Origin: JAXMAZ01 sp046350115
GTDB lineage: Bacteria; Planctomycetota; Planctomycetia; Gemmatales; Gemmataceae
Direction: 5' to 3'
NCBI GenBank assembly: GCA_046350115.1
Contig: JAXMAZ010000002.1
Location: 248,001-312,000 of the forward strand
DNA: 64,000 nt
The position numbers and the translations under genes were made by a program. Of this stretch, positions 1 to 9,141 are shown in pieces. Under the pieces are notes generated by a model that saw nothing but the letters and a program-made list of their open reading frames with translations, ran no database searches and was not told the origin of the DNA. Every line of letters starts with the position of its first letter. The first letter of the stretch is position 1.

Positions 1-386
1 ACAGCGGCGGCGGCAAGCCGCCGGTCCAGGGTGGCCAGTGGGGTTCCGGTCCGGACCGCCAGTTCGAGGTAGGCGGCGTCATAGGTGGTGAGGGCGTGCC
101 GGCGGGCGAGGGCAACCACCTGGCCGAGGCCGGTGTCGAGCCCCGGCCCCACCGGGCACACCTTGAGCGGCAGCCCGGCATACAGGGCGAACGCCCGGCG
201 GGCGTCCGCCCGGGCCAGCCGCCCGGTCCGCTCGCCGCCGACCAGGGCGTTGGCCACCTCGAGCGGCCAGACGGCGGGGACCAGTCCCCCTTCGTCGCCC
301 ACCCGCCGGAGGACGGCCTCGGTCGCGGCGGACGCCTCGTCCGGGAATACCCAGGCGAGCGCCACCGACGCGTCAACGACCAGCAT
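1..386 (-). CDS. PIN-domain toxin (VapC-like), 3' end cut by window edge
   Basis: Reverse-strand reading begins MLVVDASVALAW, the typical start of a PIN nuclease with the first metal-binding Asp at residue 5, and reaches TLDRRLAAAA at the window edge, so the C-terminus is missing. By family knowledge it would be a Mg-dependent ribonuclease toxin neutralised by its upstream partner. The ATG overlaps the TGA of the antitoxin gene by one base (TGATG), the usual coupling of VapBC operons. The stop codon lies outside the window, so the length cannot be judged. The PIN assignment is strong; the target RNA cannot be told. Confidence 0.82.
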   Translation of the reverse strand, partial: MLVVDASVALAWVFPDEASAATEAVLRRVGDEGGLVPAVWPLEVANALVGGERTGRLARADARRAFALYAGLPLKVCPVGPGLDTGLGQVVALARRHALTTYDAAYLELAVRTGTPLATLDRRLAAAA

Positions 387-625
387 CAGAACCTCCGCCC
401 GGCCTCGATGAGCTGGCGGACCGAGGGGCCGGGCTTCACCCGCGCCCGCAGCCGGGCGAACCCGGCCACCGCCTCGTCGGCCGGCCGCCGTGGGAGGTCA
501 TCGGCCGGGACCAGCCGGGCGATCGGCCGGCCGTGCTTGGTGATGGTGATCGACTCTCCGTGCTCGACCCGATCGAGCAGGTGGGAGAGACGGGATTTGG
601 CTTCGTACGCTCCGATCGTGTCCAT
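386..625 (-). CDS. Phd/VapB-type antitoxin
   Basis: 79-aa protein starting MDTIGAYEAKSRLSHLLDRV, a classic Phd/YefM fold signature, followed by GESITITKHGRPIARLVP, which forms the DNA-binding/dimerisation half in this family. The C-terminal tail would wrap the PIN toxin. The start at 625 is chosen because the family always begins at this Met; the open frame upstream lacks similarity. It is one base-overlapped with the PIN toxin gene, so the two form one operon, probably self-repressed by the antitoxin-toxin complex. Confidence 0.85.
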   Translation of the reverse strand: MDTIGAYEAKSRLSHLLDRVEHGESITITKHGRPIARLVPADDLPRRPADEAVAGFARLRARVKPGPSVRQLIEAGRRF

Positions 626-744
626 AGGCCTCCAAAGGATCAACTGGTCTTCGACCAGTGTACCCCGGCCGCGGGGGCCGGCGCAACCATTAGTTCCTGG
701 GCACCGAGACCCGGTGCGTTCCGCTGGGCCTCTGGCCGGCCGCT

Positions 745-1362
745 TACCGCCCGCACCGGGCACGTCTCCGCGTGATCGCCGAACGGGATGCCGAGCCTCC
801 GCCCAGCCCGAGTCTGATCGGGCATGCTCTTCTGGATCACCGCGATGAGCCCCTCATCGCCGACCGCCACGTCGGTCACGTCGAGGCCGACCAGCTCGCC
901 CCGCCGCATGGCCCCGGCGCAGCCCAAGAGAATGAGGGCCCGGTCCCGGACGCCCAAGGTGTTCCTGCGGAGGTGGTCTACCATCTCGCGGATGTGTTTC
1001 GCGAGCGGCGGCTTCTCGTGAGCTTGGGCGGTGCCCTTTTCGCGTCTGATGCCGGCCCACACGAGTCGCACCTGAGCCGGCTTGTTCGGCGGCTCGTGCC
1101 TGGCCGCCCGGTGGGCCTCGGCGATGGTGGCGAGCCGCCGCTGGACGGTGATGGTTTTTAGGTCCGTCTAGCGGTCGGCCACGAAGTAGGCGACCGTGGC
1201 GGGTGCCGCCGGGAGCGGCGGCCGCCGGTTCTTTTCGCACCGGGCGGGGATGTCCCGCCAGTCGGCCCGGCCGGCGTGCTTCCTGATTAAGGCCTTTGAC
1301 TGCTCGAGGTCCTTCGGCGCCTCGGCCCCGATGTCGTCGAGCCGGGTGGCCTGGTGCTTTGC
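745..1362 (-). pseudogene. Tyrosine recombinase/integrase remnant with internal amber codon
   Basis: On the reverse strand a phage-integrase-like protein can be followed from a SAM-like core-binding part (KDLEQSKALIRKHAGRADW) through TITVQRRLATIAEAHRAA to the catalytic-domain start (LGVRDRALILLGCAGAMRRG, the Arg I region). The frame is broken by a TAG at 1168-1170 between ADR and TDLKT, with clear homology on both sides in the same frame. The match ends near 745 at HAETCPVRAV, before the H-x-x-R and Tyr motifs, so the catalytic end is missing. It is a dead recombinase, probably left by an old mobile element. Family assignment is secure; boundaries are approximate. Confidence 0.75.
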
Positions 1363-1493
1363 CCCGGGGGGCCGTAGCGTCGGTGATGGTAACGAGGTGC
1401 GGCTGCGGCGCGGCGAGCCGGCCCATGGAGCTTCCCACGGGGTCGTGCTTTCCGCGCGAAGGCTCGTCGCTCGCCCATACACACGAGGTGCAG

Positions 1494-1751
1494 ATGAGAC
1501 CAACGGGATGTGACGTCGTGTCGGCGTCGGAGATCGCCTCGTGGGCGTGGTGCCCCGAGTCCTGGCGGCTCGAAGCGCTCGGGGAGAGGCCCCAGAACCC
1601 GGCGGCGCTCGCCCGCGGGCGAGCATTCCACGAACGCACGGCCGGGACAGTCGTCTGGACCCGCCGGGTGACAGCGATCGGGATGGCCCTCTTCGTCGTC
1701 GCGCTTCTCCTCACCGCGCTTTGGCTCGCGATTTTTAGAGGCGAGGGGTGA
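1494..1751 (+). CDS. N-terminal half of a split membrane Cas4-like nuclease
   Basis: 85-aa ORF starting MRPTGCDVVSASEIASWAWCP. The SASEI...YCP-like segment resembles the N-terminus of Cas4/Dna2-type exonucleases, where the Cys is the first ligand of the Fe-S cluster. The C-terminal third (about residues 58-82) is a hydrophobic helix ending in an Arg-Gly tail. The TGA at 1749-1751 overlaps the start of the next ORF, which carries the rest of the nuclease. I infer two subunits or a split version of the one-chain membrane Cas4-like family, in which a helical hairpin separates the first Cys from the nuclease core. No CRISPR or cas1/cas2 lies nearby. Confidence 0.6.
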   Translation: MRPTGCDVVSASEIASWAWCPESWRLEALGERPQNPAALARGRAFHERTAGTVVWTRRVTAIGMALFVVALLLTALWLAIFRGEG

Positions 1752-2245
1752 TGAACGCCCTCCATCTCGCCGCGGCGGTCGCTGCCCTCGGGCTCCTTCT
1801 TCTCTTCGCCGCAAAGTCGGCGCGGACGAACCGTGGGCTCGGAGAGGGGGAGACCGTGGCGCTCGACGACGTGACGCTCGTTTCAGCACGGCTAATGCTC
1901 GTCGGCCGACCCGACCGGATCGTGAAGCGCGGGGGCACTTACATCCCGGAGGAGTGGAAGTCGGCGAGGCGGGTGAGCGACGGGCACCGGCTCCAGCTCG
2001 GGGCGTACTTCCTCCTCATCGAGGAGGCGTACGGGGCGAGGCCCCCGTTCGGCGTGGTCGTCCTGGGCGACGGCACGAGGGTCGAAGTGCCGAACACGGA
2101 CGCCCTGCGGGCGGAAGTACTCTCGATTGCGGCGAAGATCCGTGAGCAGCGGACAAGGCTCACGGCGTCCATCCCGGTGATCCAGCCGGCTTCTAAGTGC
2201 CTTCGGTGCGGGCAGCGGGCGAACTGCGTGCAAGCACACGGGTAG
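1748..2245 (+). CDS. Cas4-like PD-(D/E)XK exonuclease core with N-terminal membrane helix
   Basis: 165 aa from a GTG at 1748, or from ATG 1751, which overlaps the upstream stop. After a hydrophobic N-terminal helix (about 5-23) come the RecB/Cas4 motifs: GRPD (metal Asp), IPEEWKSA (the E-x-K pair), LQLGAY (the Q-x-x-x-Y motif), and a C-terminal Cys cluster CLRCGQRANC of the Fe-S type. With the Cys in the upstream ORF this makes the four Cys of a Cas4 cluster. The predicted role is a membrane-tethered DNA exonuclease. Coupling by overlapping stop and start indicates co-translation. Stand-alone Cas4-like proteins occur outside CRISPR loci, and nothing here links it to adaptation. Confidence 0.72.
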   Translation: MMNALHLAAAVAALGLLLLFAAKSARTNRGLGEGETVALDDVTLVSARLMLVGRPDRIVKRGGTYIPEEWKSARRVSDGHRLQLGAYFLLIEEAYGARPPFGVVVLGDGTRVEVPNTDALRAEVLSIAAKIREQRTRLTASIPVIQPASKCLRCGQRANCVQAHG

Positions 2246-2472
2246 ACGAGGAGGTGGGACACGACGTCCATCGTTAAGAACACTCACTTACGGTTGTCCA
2301 TGTATCGGCACTCGGTATCGACCTATAGGGCTTGGAGAGCGACACTTGCATCGCAACTGAGCTGGAACGTGAAGGACTCACCGGTAGGATGTCGAGCGGA
2401 GCCGACCGCCCGACTGCCTGCCCAGTAGCAAAGAACGGCGGGAACGCTGCCTCACGAACGAGAGTACTCATC

Positions 2473-3786
2473 ATGGCGCCCCGCTCCAACCGGGTCATCG
2501 TCTGGACGGTCGTCTGCCTCGCCTCGCTCCACGGGCTGGCGTCCGCCCAGGAAAAGCCACGAGCGGGCCAACCCGCGGCGACGGATCGTCAGCACCCGTC
2601 CCATGCGCTCGAGATTCTGCAGCGCGCGCACGGGGCCGGCGATAGCCCGTTCGTGCTGCAGTCCGAGCTCGACCCGCTCATCCGCGAGGGTGGGGGAGGC
2701 GCCTGTCCCAGCGCGGCCGGCATCGACGCGCTGCAGGCCTTACGGGTGATGGCCGGTTCGGACCCGCTCAAAAACCCGCACAAAGCAGTCCTGGAAACCT
2801 TCGCCGAGCGGACGGACTTGCTCGACGGGCGACTCAGTAACGACCAGTTCGTGGGCCTCCTCAGACGGTACCAACGCCACCTGCCCAAAAGTGAGGTCCG
2901 GGTGGGCGTCAAGTCCGCGCCCAACTCCGGCTACCGCGCACACACGAAAACGTGGCCCGAGTCGAGCGGCCCCGACCTCGCCCTCGGACCCCGGTCTCTC
3001 AGGGTGGTGAGTTACACGGTGTCGGAGGCAAACGGCCAGGTGATCGGCAGGCATTTCGTGCTGCTCAAAGGGGTGAGCAACGGCGAACTCACGGTCGTTG
3101 ACCCGGACGGCCCCGGCAAGGACCGCCGGTACCTACTCGAGTTCAAGCCGGGCGAGAGCGGTCCCAAGGCGCGGGCCCTGCTCGTCAATCCGCCCGACCT
3201 GCCGCGGCGGCACCCCCTGACGTACGAAATCAACACGGTGTTCACGGTCACACTCGCGGATGCGGCCACTCCGCCGGCGGCGCCGGACGCCACGGCCTCG
3301 GTCGCGGTGGTGACCCGGAAGGTGGACGAGACGGCCCTGGCCCTCCGCGGGACGCCCGAGTTCCTCGACCCGCGGGCCTGGCGCAAGCGGTCGGCCGCGT
3401 TCGGCCTCCCCGGGCTCGACCTGCCGAAGGAGTACGGCGGGTCCGGCTGGCCGGCCTCGAAGGTAATCGAGGTGTTCCGCCGGGCCGGATACCACAACCT
3501 TAACTTCCGGGACATCGTGGGCGGGGCCCACGTCCGACCGCTCCTCAGCACGCCGCGGCCGGAGCTCGACGCCGTGGTGCGGCAGGTGGCGAGGGGGGAG
3601 GGGTACGTCGCCATCGCGATCACCGAGCCGGAGGCCGGGAGCGATGTCCCGTCCATCCGCAGCTCCTCCAAAAAGGTGGCGGGCGGCTACCGGCTGACCG
3701 GGCGGAAGCTCTACAACGCCCGGCTCGACCAGGCGACGCACGTGGTCCTCTTCGTGCAGGGCACGACCGGCCGACCGGGCCGCTAG
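2473..3786 (+). pseudogene. Secreted papain-like domain fused to acyl-CoA dehydrogenase N-terminal half, ends at amber codon
   Basis: Starting at ATG 2473 the protein has a signal peptide (residues 1-25, cut near ASA|Q), then a domain of about 270 residues with a C39/papain-like triad pattern: Cys78 in GGACPSAAG, His194 in GRHFVLL, and Asp in VVDPDGP. From about residue 285 the same frame continues as an acyl-CoA dehydrogenase (LPKEYGGSGWP, AITEPEAGSDVPS). A TAG at 3784-3786 stops it in the middle of the dehydrogenase; the homology resumes one codon later in the same frame. A secreted protease-like start on a flavoenzyme is very unusual and suggests a recombined, probably non-functional gene. 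Confidence 0.65.
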
Positions 3787-3789
3787 AGC

Positions 3790-4443
3790 GTGTTCGTGCT
3801 CCCCATCGGCACACCCGGGTTGAAGATCGAGCGGCTCGAGGCCCACGGGCTGACGGGGAACTCCTACGGCGGGGTGAGCTTCGACGACCTGTTCGTCCCG
3901 GAGCGCCTGCGGGTGGGGGAGGACGGGGACGGGCTAAAGATCTTCCAGAAGCACTTCCTCTACTGGCGGCTCATGCAGGCCGCCGCCGCGATCGGCACCG
4001 GCGAGAACGCCCTCGACCAGATGGCGGCACGGATCAAGAGCCGCGAGGCGTTCGGCGGCCCGATCGGCCGGTTCTCCCACCTGCAGCAGCCGATCGGCCA
4101 GTACACGACGGAGCTCAGGATGGCGATGGCCCTGGCCCGCGAGGCGGCCGCGCTCCTGGACCGCGACGACTACGAGGCGGCCGAGCCGCTCATCGACGGC
4201 CTCAAAGCAGAAGGGGTGGAGATCGCGCTCCGGGCCGTGGATGCGGCCACGCGGGCGTTCGGCGGGGAGGGCTACTCGACGCGGGTCGACCTGGGGGACC
4301 GGCTGCGGGACCTCAACGGGTTGCGCATCGCCGACGGCACGACAGACGTCATGCGGATGCTCGTGGTGCGGAAGGTGTACGGCGAGGACTACTGGAACAT
4401 GGCCGTCCAGCCCAAACGGGAGCCGGTCAAATCGGACAAGTAA
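3790..4443 (+). pseudogene. Acyl-CoA dehydrogenase C-terminal half
   Basis: In the same frame as the upstream ORF and separated from it by only the amber codon, this stretch encodes the rest of an acyl-CoA dehydrogenase: the middle beta-domain end (FVLPIGTPGLKIE), then the C-terminal four-helix domain with FGGPIGRFSHLQQ and the family signature near the end, AFGGEGYS...RDLNGLRIADGTTDVMR. In intact family members these FAD-dependent enzymes oxidise acyl-CoA thioesters. As a stand-alone ORF it would lack half of the FAD and substrate site, so it is best read as the 3' part of a broken gene. Confidence 0.75.
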
Positions 4444-4613
4444 TCACCCCGTTCGTCACCGGTCGTTATGGGGGGCGAAATGGGCAGGCGTGGGGGGCGG
4501 CCTCGTAGGCGAACCGTCCAATTGTAAGTACGGCCGGCAAGCCCGCCGCCGGAGTTGGGGTCCAGGCCGGCGAGGAGCTGTCGCATCGTCGCTGAGCTGA
4601 TGACGGTTGCCTG

Positions 4614-4903
4614 CTACGGGCTGACGACCACCCGGAACGGGACGTTGTACGTCTCCATGAGATAGTTTTCGGTGACGGCTAGAAGCTCGAGCTGCTCGTC
4701 GGTTATCTTGGCCTTCGAGAGGCCGGGCTGCACGATGGTAACCTTCAAAAGCACCCGCTGCATGTCCGCCTTCTCGCGGACCCTAAGGAGGTCCGCCTTC
4801 GTGCGTGTCCGTTCGGCGAAATCCCTTCTGATGGGTCGTGATGAGCTTGGGATGTTTATATCCGCTGGAATTGCGGGGAGGTCTACGTCGGCCCGCAGTT
4901 CTA
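4614..4903 (-). pseudogene. Unrecognised ORF remnant downstream of the SNF2 gene
   Basis: Reverse-strand open frame ending at TAG 4614-4616. Its last 95 residues look like real protein (VELRADVDLPAIP, DEQLELLAVTENYLMETY, VPFRVVVSP), while further upstream the frame becomes a shadow of the SNF2 gene. No start codon with a plausible ribosome site was found. It may be the surviving C-terminus of a gene disrupted when the SNF2 gene arrived. I do not recognise the family, and a link to the truncated helicase at 8.3-9.1 kb is only a possibility. Confidence 0.3.
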
Positions 4904-4954
4904 CACACCCATGCCGACCGCTATCGCTCGGTGTCGTACTCCGGCTCCGTGTGG

Positions 4955-7900
4955 TCACGAGAGGAGTAGCTCCAGGTCTTCGCGGCGGAGGTCGCCGATC
5001 AGCCGGCCGTCGCCGCCGAGGATCGCGTCGGCCAGTTCCCGCTTGCCCTGCTGGAGGGCCAGCACCTTCTCCTCGACCGTGCCCCGGGCGATCAGCCGGT
5101 ACGCGAACACCGGCCTCGTCTGCCCGATCCGGTGGGCCCGGTCCACCGCCTGGGCCTCGACCGCCGGGTTCCACCACGGGTCCAGCAGGAACACGTACTC
5201 GGCGGCGGTCAGGTTCAGCCCCACCCCGCCCGCCTTCAGGCTGACCAGGAACAGCTTGCAGTCCGGGTCCGTCTGGAACCGCTCGACCCGCTCGGCCCGG
5301 TCCCGCGTGCGGCCGTCCAGGTACTCGTACCCCACCCCGTCGGCGTCGAGCCGGGACCGCACGATGCCCAGCAACGACGTGAACTGCGAGAACACCAGGG
5401 CTTTCCGACCGGTCTCGTGCAGTTCCCGGAGGTGCGGCAGCAGCACGTCGAGCTTCGCGCTCGGCTCCGGGGTCCGGCGCTTGTCGATCAGTCCCGGGTG
5501 GCACGCCGCCTGCCGCAACCGCAGGAGGGCTTCCAGTACCTGAATCTTCGACCGGCCGAGGCCCACCTCGTCCACCCGGGTCAGCAGCGACCGGCGGTAG
5601 TGGGTGCGAAGTTCGTCGTACATCCGCCGCTGGGCCGGCTCCAGGTCGCAGTACACGGTCTGCTCGGTCTTGGCCGGCAGGTCCTTCGCCACCTGGTCTT
5701 TCGTCCGCCGGAGGATGAACGGCCGCAGGGCCTTCGCCAGGATTTCCCGCGTCTCGGGGTCAGGGTTGCGGATCGAACCCGAGCCGCCGGCCCCGCCGAA
5801 CGCCATCGCCCGGCCGAGCATGCCGGGGTTCAGGAAGTCGAACAGCGTCCACAGTTCGCCGAGGTGGTTCTCGACCGGGGTGCCGCTCAGGGCGAGGCGG
5901 TGGTCGGCCCGCACCACCCGCACGGCCTTCGCAGTCTCGGTCGCGGCATTCTTGGCGGCCTGGGACTCGTCCAGCACGCACGTGTCGAACCGGAAACAGG
6001 CGAACGCCTCGGCGTCGTTGCGGAGCGTGCCGTAGGTGGTCAGCACGAGGTCGGCGTCGGCGAACCCCGCCCCGGTGCGGTCGCGGCCGGGGCCCGTGTG
6101 GTCGAGGACTTTCAGCTTCGGGGCGAAGCGGGCTGTCTCCTGCTTCCAGTTGAACACCAGCGATCGCGGGGCCACCACCAGGGCCGGGCCGTTCCGCTTC
6201 CCGGCCAGCAGTGCGAGAACCTGGACCGTCTTGCCGAGGCCCATGTCGTCGGCCAGGCACCCGCCGAACCCGAACTTCCGCAGGAACCGGAGCCAGCCGA
6301 GACCTCCCCGCTGATACTCCCGGAGTTCGCCGTGGAATGCCTTCGGAGGATCGATCGGCGTGATCCCCTGGAACTTGCGGAATTCGCCCCGAACTTTGGC
6401 GAACTGGCGGTCGAACGTCACCTCCGGCCGGGCCGCGAGCAGGGCGTCGAGCACCCCGACTTGCGCTTTCGAGTACCGGACCGTGTCCCCGTCGGCAGTG
6501 CCCATCCGGGCGAGTAGGCCGTACTTCTGGAGCCAGTCGTCCGGCAACAGGCCGACGCTGCCGTCGTCGAGGAGGACGGTCCCGTCCCCGCGGGCGAGGG
6601 CCGCCAGGAGGGCCGGGAACGAAACCGCCTGCCCGCCGAAGTCGGCCGCGCCTTCCAGGTCGAACCAGTCCTGCCCGCTGCGAACCGTGAGCGAGATCGA
6701 CCCGGGCTTGCGGTAGAGCGAGCCGTCCGCCTCGACCCGCCACCCGGCGGCGATCAGTTCGCGGACCACGGCCGGGAGCTGGGCCGGCTTCAGTTCCAGC
6801 CGCTGACCCGCCGCCGACCACCCGGGCCGCGCGCCGAGCCGGGCCAGTTCCTGTTCCGCCGCCCGCTCGGCTTCCGGGTCGCGGACGAGGAACCGCCGCC
6901 CGTCGGGCCGAAATACCCCACGGGTCGCCGGCCGTGCGGGAAGGATCACGTCGCCGTATTCGAACGACAGCTCGGCCTGGAGGACAGGCGGGCCGTAGGG
7001 GTTCTTGGCTGGTGTGATGACCACCCGCGGGCGGGGCGGGGCCGTCTCCTCGGCGTACCGCAACTCGTCCGGCAGTTCGAGCCGCGGCAGTCGCGGCATC
7101 TGGAGCAACTCGCCGAGCAGTTCGTCGGCCTTCGCGGCGGGCACGGCGATGCCCCCGGCTCGGCGGAGCGTCGGCACCCACGGGAACGCCCCGCCGTCAT
7201 CGAACCGCCCGTACCGTCCGTCCCAGAATAACAGGCCGGGAACGATCAGCGCCGGCTCGGACAGCGGCATGGTTTGCTCACTCCGGCGAAGGGTGCCGGT
7301 CAGGAGCCACTGCCCACCGGCACCCGGCGCGACGCCGACGGCGAGTTCCCACGCCGGGTCGAGGTCCGGTGATACGTCTTCCAGATCCGCCGGCAGAGTC
7401 GTGCTGCGGCGAAGCCAGACACGCCCGGTCTGCGCGAGCAGCGGCAGCACGACATCGAGCAGCGGGCCGGCGAGGCGGTAGCGGCTGACGCCGTAGCTGT
7501 AGTAGCCCGAACCGTACCCGTCGCCTCGCTCGGCCCCGCCGAGAAGGGCAACGAGTTGTTGGTCGAGCGGGTTCGTTAGCCCCCCCGACGGCAGGCTCTG
7601 GGCTTTCGGCTTGCCCCACTCGCCGTCCTTCTTCCGCTCTCGGAAGTGGATCTCCAGTACGAGCTTCCGGGCGTGTTCGCTCGCCGGCGCGTCGACCACG
7701 TACACCACTTGGCGCTCGACCGGTCGGGCGTGCGGCCGCGGGTCGGAGCCGGTCGGATCGACCTCCCGCCGCAGGGCGGCGATCTGGGTTTTCCACGACT
7801 CCCGGGGCGGCGGCGGGGCGGGCCGATTCGGAGGACGTTGCCATCGAGCGGGGGCGTAATCGTCGGGTTCGTCGAAGTCCCCGTCGGAATGGCCGTCGAG

Positions 7901-8212
7901 GACGAACCGGATGGGGCGATCGGTCGCGGCCGCGGCGGCAGCGAACCCGCGTGGCTCGGCGGCGAGGACGGTGGCCCAGATGTGCTTGCACGGCTCGTCG
8001 TACTGATCGACGTAAGGGCAGGTGCACGAGGCGGTGACGGTCTGCCCGGTGAGGGAGAGGTCCACGTCGTAGGTGTCCGACCCGTGGACCGTGGCGGAAA
8101 CCGCGGCCGGCCCGACCCGATCTAGCGTTACGGCCCGGTCCCGGAAATACGCACGTCCGCGGGCGCGGATCGTCGGCGACACGAACGCGGACAGTGCGGC
8201 GGACAACGACAT
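4955..8212 (-). CDS. SWIM zinc-finger SNF2/RapA-family helicase
   Basis: 1085 aa. The N-terminus carries a SWIM zinc finger (C63-x-C65, C75-x-H77). The middle is a family-specific region. The C-terminal half is a Swi2/Snf2 motor: Walker A DDMGLGKT near residue 660, a DESQ box (VLDESQAAKN) near 746, and the second RecA lobe with SLKAGGVGLNLT, DPWWNPAVEAQA and DRAHRIGQ. Such proteins are ATP-driven DNA translocases linked to transcription recycling, chromatin-like remodelling or defence; the substrate cannot be told. All motor motifs look intact. The ATG at 8212 lies about 100 bp from the breakpoint of a truncated helicase on the same strand. Confidence 0.92.
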   Translation of the reverse strand: MSLSAALSAFVSPTIRARGRAYFRDRAVTLDRVGPAAVSATVHGSDTYDVDLSLTGQTVTASCTCPYVDQYDEPCKHIWATVLAAEPRGFAAAAAATDRPIRFVLDGHSDGDFDEPDDYAPARWQRPPNRPAPPPPRESWKTQIAALRREVDPTGSDPRPHARPVERQVVYVVDAPASEHARKLVLEIHFRERKKDGEWGKPKAQSLPSGGLTNPLDQQLVALLGGAERGDGYGSGYYSYGVSRYRLAGPLLDVVLPLLAQTGRVWLRRSTTLPADLEDVSPDLDPAWELAVGVAPGAGGQWLLTGTLRRSEQTMPLSEPALIVPGLLFWDGRYGRFDDGGAFPWVPTLRRAGGIAVPAAKADELLGELLQMPRLPRLELPDELRYAEETAPPRPRVVITPAKNPYGPPVLQAELSFEYGDVILPARPATRGVFRPDGRRFLVRDPEAERAAEQELARLGARPGWSAAGQRLELKPAQLPAVVRELIAAGWRVEADGSLYRKPGSISLTVRSGQDWFDLEGAADFGGQAVSFPALLAALARGDGTVLLDDGSVGLLPDDWLQKYGLLARMGTADGDTVRYSKAQVGVLDALLAARPEVTFDRQFAKVRGEFRKFQGITPIDPPKAFHGELREYQRGGLGWLRFLRKFGFGGCLADDMGLGKTVQVLALLAGKRNGPALVVAPRSLVFNWKQETARFAPKLKVLDHTGPGRDRTGAGFADADLVLTTYGTLRNDAEAFACFRFDTCVLDESQAAKNAATETAKAVRVVRADHRLALSGTPVENHLGELWTLFDFLNPGMLGRAMAFGGAGGSGSIRNPDPETREILAKALRPFILRRTKDQVAKDLPAKTEQTVYCDLEPAQRRMYDELRTHYRRSLLTRVDEVGLGRSKIQVLEALLRLRQAACHPGLIDKRRTPEPSAKLDVLLPHLRELHETGRKALVFSQFTSLLGIVRSRLDADGVGYEYLDGRTRDRAERVERFQTDPDCKLFLVSLKAGGVGLNLTAAEYVFLLDPWWNPAVEAQAVDRAHRIGQTRPVFAYRLIARGTVEEKVLALQQGKRELADAILGGDGRLIGDLRREDLELLLS

Positions 8213-8312
8213 ACGGAGATTCTAGCGGCCGGACCGCTCCGGCCGGACGGGGGCGACCGCCAATCCCGCTTCGCTCCTCGCGTCCGGCTCGCCCGACGTG
8301 CTCGAGCCTCGT

Positions 8313-9141
8313 CAATGAACAGGTACTGGCACAACTCGGTCATCTTCTCGACCAGGTGCCCCTGACACCCGGCGGCGAGCGCTATGGTGTTGACCACCAC
8401 GTTGCACTTGCGGAACACGGCCTCGAGCTCGCCCACGTCCTTGGGCCGTCGGCTCAATACCCCCACCACCGGGTAGTGGGCACCGTCTGCCACCACTCGG
8501 AACTGCGGTGTTTTGAGCAGACCCAGGGTGATGAACTTACCGGCAAGCTGGGCCCGCAGGACGTCCGACGGTACCACGACCAGGAGGCGGTGGCACCGCT
8601 CGGCGACCAGCGCCGAGAGCATGGTCTCGGTCTTCCCCACCCCGGTCGGGAGCACCACCCTGGCCGGCTCGGTCGTCACGGCCCAGTGGGCCTGGATGGC
8701 GTGAAGCGCTCCGATCTGCGGCGGCCGGAGACCCTCCACCCCGCGCTCGACGTCCTCTTGCCGGTAGGAGAACGCGCCGTGCCAGGAGTCTCGAGCTGAG
8801 GCGGCGTGCGCTTCGTAATCGGCTAGCGAGCCCAGTGGCCGGAGGAGACCCGGGTGCCGTTCCCAGCGGGCTCCAGAGAGTTCCCAGCTGTCGCTGGGTG
8901 CCCAACCCGCGCTTCTGAGACGAAGCACGTGCGTGGCGCCGTTGGGGTGGTCGACGGCCGGCGGGAGAAGGTGAACCAGGAGCCCGCCCGAGGTTGGCGC
9001 AAGGGTATAGGCCTTCGTCCGACCGCGGAGGACGGTGGTGAGCTGAGACTCAACCGACTCCTCGGGGGCGCCGAGCTGAAGCACGGTGTTTGCTCCGTCC
9101 TTCAATCGAAACCGGTAGACAGGCGGCAGGGTGACAAGCAT
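8313..9141 (-). pseudogene. DEAD/DEAH helicase, N-terminal stump
   Basis: From ATG 9141 the protein has about 130 residues of family-specific N-terminus, then RecA-lobe-1 motifs: RPPQIGALHAIQAHW (Q-motif region), LPTGVGKTETM (Walker A), LLVVVPSDVLRAQ (motif Ia), VNTIALA (Ib-like) and LFIDEA, the first letters of a DEAH box. Right after DEA the homology stops and the frame runs 185 bases as low-complexity shadow sequence overlapping the start of the SNF2 gene. The second RecA lobe is absent. A breakpoint near 8313 is therefore clear. It resembles large superfamily-2 helicases often found in defence islands, but in this form it cannot work. Confidence 0.75.

Noticed and set aside
1748..2245. 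CRISPR-associated Cas4 as a sign of a CRISPR locus
   Set aside because: No direct-repeat array and no cas1/cas2 were seen in the whole window; the protein belongs to a stand-alone membrane type.
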